Below, piece by piece: positions 6,913 to 12,093 of a DNA stretch of 12,093 nt (the first letter of the stretch is position 1; each line of letters begins with the position of its first letter). The DNA is from Bacillota bacterium (GTDB lineage: Bacteria; Bacillota; Clostridia; Christensenellales; Aristaeellaceae), in contig JAEYRW010000111.1 in assembly GCA_023435435.1 (NCBI GenBank), positions 1 to 12,093 of the forward strand, read 5' to 3'. Below the pieces are notes generated by a model. That model saw only the letters and a list, made by a program, of their open reading frames with translations. It searched no databases and was not told where the DNA came from. A program made the position numbers and the translations under genes.

Positions 6913-6989
6913 CGCGTTGTCCATGCGGCGCGCTTTTTTGCGCACGTCGGAGCGCACGCAAGCCCCGTTGACCGCGGAAGCGCGGTGGT

Positions 6990-7277
6990 CTACCGGTCCT
7001 CGAGCACGCTCATGTAGAGCGTTCGGTTGAGTTCAGAGATAAATGTGTCAAGCTCGAGCTTCCCCTGGCAGAACCGTTCGAACAGGTCGGTTTGCTCCTG
7101 CTGATCCGCCTCGTTCAGTGTGTAGGCGCATCTTGGGAGTACGTCATCAATGTCGCCGCGGTAGGCTGTGATGCTCTCTTCCGTCGCACTCCAACGGCTC
7201 TTTTCGAGCCTTTCGCCATATGTTTCCCGATAGGCCTCCATTTCCCGTCTGATATCCTCGGCGGGGATAAACGGATA
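6990..7277 (-). pseudogene. C-terminal remnant of a solute-binding-type secreted protein
   Basis: About 95 codons, beginning near YPFIPAEDIRREME and ending SVLEDR plus TAG, with no start codon or signal peptide of their own. The tail lines up with the C-terminus of the intact gene at 9651-11894: both have a charged helix, then TEE-[SD]-[IL]-x-x-Y at 63-64 residues from the end, a short G-[KA]-[LI]-[ED] motif, and finish M-x-x-LED. I read it as the last seventh of a paralogue whose front has been lost. It lies in the opposite orientation to the intact copy. Upstream of about 7277 the sequence stops resembling that family and merges with the integrase remnant on the other strand. Confidence 0.6.
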
Positions 7278-7476
7278 CCTTCCTCTTTCCGGGGAAGAAA
7301 CCAGGCACTGCGCTCTCGAAAGCGAGCGCGGAACGCCTCTGGCTCGAGTTGATGGAGATGGCGGGGCTGACCAAGCCGCGGGAGAGCGAAACCGAATGGA
7401 AAAAAGACGGAAACTCGCGCTACGCCCGTTCCGATCATCACCCCGCATTTACCTGCGGCACAACTATATAGTGTCT
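7271..7476 (+). pseudogene. Frameshifted C-terminal remnant of a tyrosine recombinase (phage-type integrase)
   Basis: Reading the plus strand in three successive frames gives a coherent integrase catalytic-domain fragment. From 7271 it reads TDTFLFPGKKPGT and then a helix ending RLWLELMEMAGL (the usual xLFP...R.W..L...AGL block). After a frame change near 7431-7434 it reads IITPH (7434-7448). After one extra T it reads YLRHNY (7450-7467). Together these restore ITPH-YLRHNY, the H-x-x-R box of phage-type recombinases. No intact product is possible. The fragment lacks its N-terminal part and everything after LRHNY, including the active-site tyrosine; an insertion sequence end begins at about 7469. 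Homology is from motif recognition only. Confidence 0.6.
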
Positions 7477-7526
7477 GCTGCGAGCCACACAATACCGAAT
7501 CAAATCAAGCAAACCAGCCGGCTCTA

Positions 7527-7535
7527 TGGTAAAAT
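7527..7535 (+). promoter_or_regulatory. Extended -10 promoter of the transposase
   Basis: TGGTAAAAT is an extended -10 (TGN plus TAAAAT) about 60 bases before the transposase ATG; no good -35 is visible. The same 11-mer TGGTAAAATAG recurs before the second transposase at 11982-11992. Confidence 0.4.
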
Positions 7536-7536
7536 A

Positions 7537-7578
7537 GGCGCAAGGAAAAACGAAGAAAAAGCGTAAAAACCTTGCGCC
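7537..7578 (+). other. Perfect 9-base inverted repeat in the transposase leader
   Basis: GGCGCAAGG (7537-7545) and CCTTGCGCC (7570-7578) are exact complements around a 24-base A-rich loop. The right arm ends four bases before the GGAGG ribosome site (7583-7587). A transcript from the extended -10 at 7527 would start inside the left arm and lose most of it, whereas a read-through transcript from outside would form the full stem. This resembles the logic by which some elements limit expression from outside promoters, but the ribosome site itself is not in the stem. Confidence 0.5.
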
Positions 7579-7594
7579 CGCCGGAGGAACGAGC

Positions 7595-9148
7595 ATGTAT
7601 AAGCGCCGCGCCGGACAGCTGTCGATGCTGGATTCGCTCACAATGTTTGGCACAATTGCACTGGATTCAAAAAACGAATGGGTGAAGCTATCGGGGATCA
7701 TACCGTGGATGGAGTTCGAGGAGCGGTATGCCGCGAACTTCAAAAGCCGGAAGGGTCAGGGCGCATGCCCGGCGCGCATGGCGCTGGGGGCACTGCTGAT
7801 CAAGGAGCGGTAGGGCTTTTCGGACGAGGACGTGGTGGCGGAGATCGCGATGAATCCGTACCTTCAGTATTTTCTGGGGCTTCGGGAGTTCCGCTACACG
7901 GCGCCGTTCGATGCGAGCATGCTGACACGATTCCGGCACCGGATCTCCGGGGAGATGCTTGCTTGGGTCAATGACCGCGTGATCGGAAGGCCGCAGCCGG
8001 AGGATTCCCGGAACGATGACGATTCGAAAGGCGGAAGTGACGGCAGCGGCGGAACCGGCGGCGGTCGTGAAGAGACTCACGAAAAGACCGCGCCGGGAAG
8101 TGCCTCGACAGAGTTGGCGCCTGCGAACGAAGGCACGATGATTCTGGATGCGACGTGCGCGCCGCAGAACATCCGGTACCCCACCGACACATCTCTTTTG
8201 AACGAGGCGCGCCAGAATGCGGAGGAGATCATCGACGCGCTGCACGAAATCTGCCTGACCGGTGGGAAAAAGCCTCGAACCTACCGGGAGAAGGCGCGGC
8301 GGGAATACAATTCGTTCTCCAAGAGCCGGAGAAAGACCGGGAAGATGATCCGGAAGATCAGGGGAAAGCTACTGAACTACCTGGCGCGGGACCTGACGGC
8401 GATCAACCGCATCCTGGCCGAACATCCGGATCGGGATTGCCTTGGGGAGGCGCTCAGCTCGCGGCAGGTGGAGCGTCTGACGGTGATTGTCGCTGTGTAC
8501 GAACAGCAGCGCACTATGCACGAAGGTGGATTGCGTAGCGTACCAAACAGGATCGTGAGCCTGTCGCAATACTGGGTGCGGCCCATTGTGCGGGGGAAGC
8601 AGCGGGCGGAGGTAGAGTTCGGGTCAAAGGTCGAGATGAGCGTGGTGAACGGGTATCCGAGGGTGGAAGAAATCAGGTGGAACGCGTTCAACGAAGGCGG
8701 CACGCTGATCGATTCGGCGGAATCGTTCCGGCGCGCGTACGGCCATTATCCTGCGCGCGTGTTGGCGGACAGGATCTTCCGAACGCGGGAGAACCTCAGG
8801 TACTGCAAGGGGCACGGCATCCACATGAGTGGGCCGATGCTGGGCAAGCCGCCGACCGGCGAAGCCCTCCGGCGTCAACAATTAAAGGAAGAATGGCTGG
8901 AATCCGGGGAGCGCGGGGAAATCGAGCGCTCCTTTGGCGTAGGCAAGCGTCGCGATTCGCTGGGGCGGATCATGATGAAGCTCCGCGACACGAGCGAGGT
9001 GGCCGTGCGGGTGGTCGTCCTGGCGATGAACCTCTGGCGGAAGCTGCGGCTTCTTTCACGGCTTCTTTGGGACCTGCTGAATGACTGTTTCGAGGCCCTC
9101 CGGCTCTCGCTAAACTCTGCAAGCTTTGTGCTGCCACGTTCGCGATAG
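7595..9148 (+). pseudogene. IS5-superfamily transposase (DUF772 + DDE) with an in-frame TAG
   Basis: Read through one TAG codon (7811-7813), the frame gives a transposase of about 517 residues. The N-terminal DUF772-type domain spans the stop: ARMALGALLIKER, stop, GFSDEDVVAEIAMNPYLQ, where relatives have Tyr after KER, so TAC or TAT changed to TAG. A Gly/Ser/Asp-rich linker follows. The DDE residues are present: D185 (ILDAT), D392 (VLADR) and E444 (EIERSFGVGKRR). GGAGG precedes the ATG at 7595. The two open pieces are 72 codons (7595-7813) and 438 codons (first ATG 7832-9148). The later piece has no convincing ribosome site and lacks part of the N-terminal domain. Everything outside the single stop looks intact, so inactivation is recent, or a very low level of suppression still makes transposase. 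Confidence 0.85.
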
Positions 9149-9168
9149 CTGTTGTGCAGGAAACACTA

Positions 9169-9259
9169 AATAAATCTCGGAATTTTGCCGAAATGAGTTG
9201 CATTTCCACCTCCTAAATTGTCTTAATTTACAGAAAGGCAAATACTGGAGGTGATTATA
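9169..9259 (+). promoter_or_regulatory. Leader with a perfect Shine-Dalgarno sequence
   Basis: This AT-rich stretch between the insertion sequence and the small secreted gene holds no gene. GGAGGTGAT (9247-9255) is fully complementary to the 16S rRNA 3' end and is placed 4 bases before the ATG. A weak TTGCAT (9199-9204) with a poor -10 about 17 bases on could be a promoter, but I would not rely on it. Confidence 0.4.
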
Positions 9260-9592
9260 ATGAAAAGGTTACTCGCCGTACTGCTATTATCGTTCATGAT
9301 AGCGTGCTTTGCGGTACCCATTGCCCTGATGGAGGATCTCCCTATCGAGATTACACCATTTTATGATTACACGGATACGATCGCGGCAATATTCTAAATC
9401 GACACAAACGGGAGGGCGACGTGCAGCGGCATAGTCATCCCGAGCCCCCCCTCCTGTTCGTGCTCTGTCTTCGTTCGCCTCCAACGTAACGGTGGTAGCG
9501 TATGGACAACCCTCGCCTCATGGTCGGGTTCCGGCGCGGGTTACGCGGGCGCGTCTGCGGGTGGAACAAAGACCATTGAGAGATCAATTTAA
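9260..9592 (+). pseudogene. Small secreted Ser/Gly-rich protein gene broken by an in-frame TAA
   Basis: The first open piece (9260-9397) encodes 45 residues: a signal peptide (KR, then LLAVLLLSFMIACFAVPIA) followed by EITPFYDYTDTIAAIF and TAA. The same frame stays open after that stop to TAA at 9590, and continues sensibly as IDTNGRATCSGIVIPS, then a C-S-C-S stretch, VFVRLQRNGGSVWTTLASWS and a Gly/Ala/Ser-rich end with GGTKTIE. I read the whole as one gene of about 110 codons with a nonsense change (probably TCA to TAA at 9395-9397). The layout fits a family of short exported beta-rich proteins of Firmicutes that I recognise only by pattern and whose function is unknown. Relatives seem to run on after KTIE, so the C-terminus may also be cut. 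Confidence 0.65.
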
Positions 9593-9605
9593 GCAATGAA
9601 GCACC

Positions 9606-9630
9606 GGGGGCGGCAGAATCATCCGCCCCC
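9606..9630 (+). other. GC-rich hairpin ahead of the solute-binding-like gene
   Basis: GGGGGCGG (9606-9613) and CCGCCCCC (9623-9630) form a perfect 8-base stem with a 9-base loop, 14 bases after the broken small gene. Only TT follows, so it is not a canonical terminator; it may attenuate transcription or protect the downstream message. The ribosome site AGGAG (9640-9644) is 9 bases beyond. Confidence 0.5.
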
Positions 9631-9650
9631 TTGGCAATGAGGAGAAAAAG

Positions 9651-11894
9651 ATGACGAAGAAGCTGTTGGCGATGGTCGTATTGATCGCGCTTGCGTTCCC
9701 GCTAGGGGTGCAAGCAGACGGCGTTTTGTGGCATGATGAAGAATCGTATGTACTCGCTTTGTGGCCGCATGAAGAGTCCGTTTACCTATTCACGAATGCC
9801 GCATATTACAAATTGATGGAGGCAGGCGCCACAGAGGAGCATGAGCTTTCAATCGCATATGGGAGCGGCGAAGTGATTCAAACGCTCATTCCGGGCGACG
9901 GTGCGCTGTGGGCACTACTCCAAGATGCGGATCAGAAGTTGTCGCTTGCGGAAGTTCTTTTTGATGAAGAGGGAATCGCCTCTTTTGGGGCACGCGTGCC
10001 ATTTGATTGGGGGGAGCAGACAGATGTGGAAAACATCGCCATTTCCTGCCCGCTTCTCTCAAATGACGTTTTCGCATTCGTCAATGAAGACGATGAAGGC
10101 GTGGGCATGGTCGGGATGTTCGATCTCGCGACGGGCGAAGGCCGGGTGCTCGACGTGGATAGAGATGGCTATCTGATTGACGCGCGCGCAATTTTTATGT
10201 ACAAAGACAACAGCGCTCTCATTGCTTCAGTGCTGCGTGGCCCGACAAGCAGCATTGCATTTTATACGCTCAATCTCTCGACCGGTGAATGTGCGGCGGC
10301 GTTTTCGGTTCCGTCGACGAATCCAAATTCGTTCGGCGCACCTGTATACGACGCAGCGAATGACGCACTCTATTTTGTGTTGGACGGGAAGCTTCTTTGC
10401 GCAGAGGATCATGACCCGGGCGGCGTCGCGGTAGTCGGGGATGCGGGTACGGTTCAGACGGCTGCGGAAACCTTTGCCGCGCTTCTTGATCGCGAGACCG
10501 TTCTGATTGCGGACTGGAACACTGTGTGGGCATATGATTTAACGGCAAAGGAGGAACCGACAGAGCGGCTCTCCATTGTGGCGAGTGGGAATGAACTCAT
10601 CAACAACGCGCATGCCATCTTCCAAACGGAAGAGCCGAACGTAGACGTGGCGATCGAGAACATGAAGCTCAGTCCAAACGACGTGATAAGTTCAATCCTT
10701 GCACAATCGACCACATACGACATCTACATGACGCCTGTTAATTCGCAAGACTACGAGGCTCTCTATCGAAAGGGTTTTTTGCCACCTCTTTCGGGAAGTG
10801 AGAAACTGACGGCATTTGCGGATACAATGTATCCATCCACCCAAGAGGCTATTTCGAAGGATGGCGCGCTCGTGGCGCTCCCGGTTGGCTATGAGATCTC
10901 AGGCGTCGTCTATAACCCCGCTGCATTCGCGGCAATTGGACTCACGGAGTCGGACGTGCCGACGAATTGGTTGGAGTTCCTGCAGCTTTTGCAACGCGTT
11001 CCGTCGCTCATCGCAGATACGGAGATTACCGCCTTTGATTTATGGTATACTGCGGAATCCGTGTCGGATGAATTGTTTTGGGAAATCCTTGATGCCTACG
11101 AACTCTCCCTCTCCCACAACCAGTTAGCGAGCATGAAATTCGACACAGATATCCTACGTGCATTGCTTTCGGAATTCGAGAAGATCGATTTTGTGGCGCT
11201 CGGCGCGCCAACTGACACAAGTCAAATTCCAGATGTTTGCGATGAACGGAACGCACTCTTCCGGTTGAATGCATCGATCCCCTGCGAGTCGATGTCATTG
11301 GATCGCATCTCAAGCAAAATTAAATATCGACAGGGTGCGATAGAGATCTTTCAAGCCATGCCGCTCGCGCTTGCGGAAGGGATGGAACCGATGATCGAAG
11401 GAGAGATCGATGTCGCGATCATCAACCCCTATTCGGAAAACAAGAATGCGGCGCTGCGCTACCTTGAGACAGTTGCGGAAGCAATGCCGGAGGTGCTTCG
11501 TGCAAATCTCTGCCCAGGCTGGACGGAGCCAATCAAGCAGGACGGCATTGAGGAAAAAATCGCGGGATACGAGGCGCGCATTGCGGAGCTTACAGAGGAA
11601 GTTCGAAAGGCGACGGGAGATGATAAGACAAGGTATCAATTGATGCTTGATAAAGCAAAGGAGAATCTTGCGGAGGCACAGAATGAATTCTACTGGCTTG
11701 TGACAGAAGAAGATCTCGCTAAGTATCAAGCATATGCCGCATATATGCACGTTCGGCGCTATCTTGGTGTCGATATGAAGCATAACGTTGAATTTAGCAA
11801 TCAGGTTGATATGTATCTTGCTGGAGCAATCGACGCAAAGGCGTTACTCCAAACATTTGACGAGCGGATGGGCATGATGCTCTTAGAAGATTGA
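9651..11894 (+). CDS. Large secreted protein: propeller-like domain plus solute-binding-like domain
   Basis: A 747-residue exported protein. The signal peptide MTKKLLAMVVLIALAFPLGVQA is followed by a likely signal peptidase I site (VQA before DG); there is no lipobox cysteine. Residues about 25-300 are short beta-strand repeats with W/Y-rich turns (ALWALLQD, VFAFVNED, ALYFVLDGKLL, TVWAYDL), suggesting a beta-propeller. From about 306 (RLSIVASGNELINNAHAIFQ) it resembles family 1 extracellular solute-binding proteins: DIYMTPVNSQDYEALYRKGF, LVALPVGYEISGVVYNPAAF and a helical C-terminal lobe. A charged, probably coiled-coil helix lies at about 633-680. AGGAG precedes the ATG. No permease or ATPase gene is visible nearby. 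Base composition is visibly lower in GC than recA-luxS, suggesting different origin. The role, sugar or peptide capture versus sensing, is unknown. Confidence 0.75.
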   Translation: MTKKLLAMVVLIALAFPLGVQADGVLWHDEESYVLALWPHEESVYLFTNAAYYKLMEAGATEEHELSIAYGSGEVIQTLIPGDGALWALLQDADQKLSLAEVLFDEEGIASFGARVPFDWGEQTDVENIAISCPLLSNDVFAFVNEDDEGVGMVGMFDLATGEGRVLDVDRDGYLIDARAIFMYKDNSALIASVLRGPTSSIAFYTLNLSTGECAAAFSVPSTNPNSFGAPVYDAANDALYFVLDGKLLCAEDHDPGGVAVVGDAGTVQTAAETFAALLDRETVLIADWNTVWAYDLTAKEEPTERLSIVASGNELINNAHAIFQTEEPNVDVAIENMKLSPNDVISSILAQSTTYDIYMTPVNSQDYEALYRKGFLPPLSGSEKLTAFADTMYPSTQEAISKDGALVALPVGYEISGVVYNPAAFAAIGLTESDVPTNWLEFLQLLQRVPSLIADTEITAFDLWYTAESVSDELFWEILDAYELSLSHNQLASMKFDTDILRALLSEFEKIDFVALGAPTDTSQIPDVCDERNALFRLNASIPCESMSLDRISSKIKYRQGAIEIFQAMPLALAEGMEPMIEGEIDVAIINPYSENKNAALRYLETVAEAMPEVLRANLCPGWTEPIKQDGIEEKIAGYEARIAELTEEVRKATGDDKTRYQLMLDKAKENLAEAQNEFYWLVTEEDLAKYQAYAAYMHVRRYLGVDMKHNVEFSNQVDMYLAGAIDAKALLQTFDERMGMMLLED

Positions 11895-11919
11895 TCTTTT
11901 TGTGGAAATTTCGACACAT

Positions 11920-11925
11920 AGGAGG
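11920..11925 (+). promoter_or_regulatory. Orphan ribosome binding site cut off from its gene
   Basis: AGGAGG sits 25 bases after the stop of the secreted protein, but no ATG, GTG or TTG start follows at the right distance; instead the presumed insertion sequence end begins at about 11938. The likely reading is that a further gene of this operon started here and was separated from its ribosome site by the insertion. Confidence 0.45.
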
Positions 11926-11981
11926 AATTAAATTTTAGGTCGTGTTTGAAAAAAGGCAAAGTAGCAAAAGAAGGAAAAAAC

Positions 11982-11990
11982 TGGTAAAAT
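11982..11990 (+). promoter_or_regulatory. Extended -10 promoter of the second transposase
   Basis: TGGTAAAAT is an extended -10 ending only 6 bases before the ATG at 11997. Transcription from it would begin at or next to the start codon, giving a nearly leaderless message. The identical 11-mer TGGTAAAATAG occurs at 7527-7537. Confidence 0.4.
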
Positions 11991-11996
11991 AGAGGT

Positions 11997-12093
11997 ATGA
12001 GCATAAAGAGATACGAATTGACAGATGAAGAATGGAATCAAGTTTACGCGTTACTTCCGTCAGAGCGAACAGGCAGGAAAGGACGTCCGGCAA
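11997..12093 (+). CDS. IS5 family transposase, N-terminal part (window-truncated)
   Basis: The frame from ATG 11997 is open to the window edge and encodes 32 residues: MSIKRYELTDEEWNQVYALL, then PSERTGRKGRPA. This is the typical start of the IS5/IS427-type transposases (DUF4096 helix-turn-helix domain, with YELTDEEW and LLP-x-x-R-x-G-x-x-GRP). GAGG is present but only one base from the ATG. The catalytic DDE part lies outside the window, so whether the gene is intact cannot be judged. It is unrelated in sequence to the longer transposase at 7595. Confidence 0.8.
   Translation, partial: MSIKRYELTDEEWNQVYALLPSERTGRKGRPA

Larger units (their letters stand above)
7469..9168 (+). mobile_element. 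IS5-superfamily insertion sequence with imperfect terminal repeats
   Basis: The ends TAGTGTCTGCTGC (7469-7481) and, read on the other strand, TAGTGTTTCCTGC (9168-9156) agree at 11 of 13 positions and bracket a single transposase gene, giving an element of about 1.7 kb. No clear target-site duplication is visible. The left end sits directly after the LRHNY codons of the integrase remnant, while the right flank does not continue that gene, so there has been rearrangement since insertion. Exact boundaries are uncertain by a few bases. Confidence 0.6.
11936..12093 (+). mobile_element. Left end of a second insertion sequence (IS5 family), cut by the window edge
   Basis: GGTCGTGTTTGAAAAAAGGC from about 11938 resembles the terminal repeat of IS5-family (IS427-like) elements and lies about 60 bases before a transposase start. 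The right end is outside the window, so the repeat cannot be confirmed and the exact first base is a guess. Confidence 0.55.

Noticed and set aside
6926..6943. GCGC-TTTTTT-GCGC motif as a terminator
   Set aside because: The T's lie in the loop, not after the stem, and the stem is only four bases.
5597..6961. A 454-codon minus-strand open frame opposite the M29 aminopeptidase
   Set aside because: The sense frame carries all M29 metal ligands; the opposite frame is low-complexity and has no ribosome site or domain.
6990..7492. Full-length minus-strand gene from ATG 7448 or 7492
   Set aside because: Only the part below about 7277 looks like protein; the upstream portion is antisense to the integrase remnant and is Arg/Ser-rich filler.
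7811..9397. Genetic recoding (UAG as pyrrolysine or UAA as sense) to explain two in-frame stops
   Set aside because: The stops are different codons (TAG and TAA), both lie in a decay zone, no suppressor tRNA is visible, and single-base changes from TAC/TAT and TCA explain them. recA and neighbours end normally at TAA or TAG.
1..12093. CRISPR arrays, tRNA, rRNA or riboswitches
   Set aside because: I saw no regularly spaced direct repeats, no cloverleaf-like sequences with a GTTCRANYC arm in the right context, and no recognisable aptamer ahead of any gene; a covariance-model scan would be needed to exclude small RNAs.

Overview
The window reads as chromosomal DNA of a GC-rich (roughly 60% by eye), anaerobic Gram-positive bacterium, most likely a Clostridia-type gut Firmicute. 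The supporting signs are strong GGAGG ribosome binding sites, a Bacillus-type LexA (SOS) box in front of recA, rubrerythrin next to luxS, a short Firmicutes-style TetR regulator and an M29 aminopeptidase. The assignment is inference; no rRNA or other marker suited to precise placement is present apart from recA and luxS.

Left part (about 58-2432, minus strand): the start of a surface-polysaccharide operon. A phosphoglycosyl transferase puts the first sugar phosphate on a lipid carrier, followed by an extended-SDR sugar epimerase/dehydratase and a family 2 glycosyltransferase. The three genes overlap by 8 bases at each junction and share one good promoter at 2403-2432. The operon may continue past the left edge.

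Centre (2467-6912): recA on the plus strand with an SOS box, a sigma-A-type promoter, an SD-defined GTG start and a strong, apparently bidirectional terminator. It converges on a rubrerythrin-luxS pair transcribed from a promoter at 4749-4776, in which the rubrerythrin stop codon directly touches the luxS ATG. A 35-codon small ORF lies just upstream of rubrerythrin. Then comes a plus-strand TetR regulator plus M29 aminopeptidase operon, ending in a hairpin with a short T-run.

Right part (about 6990-12093): an eroded, mobile-element-rich zone. In order it holds a C-terminal remnant of a solute-binding-type protein (minus strand) that is paralogous to the intact gene at 9651; a frameshifted C-terminal remnant of a tyrosine recombinase that retains an H-x-LRHNY signature; an IS5-superfamily insertion sequence whose transposase carries one in-frame TAG; a small secreted protein gene broken by an in-frame TAA; a large intact secreted protein with a propeller-like N-terminal half and a solute-binding-like C-terminal half; and the left end of a second IS5-family element, which lands just behind an orphan ribosome binding site. 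No CRISPR array, tRNA, rRNA or obvious riboswitch was seen.

The most interesting content is in this right part: a secreted two-domain protein with paralogous debris nearby, no visible ABC permease in the window, and a small secreted companion gene whose full extent shows only when its internal stop codon is read through.
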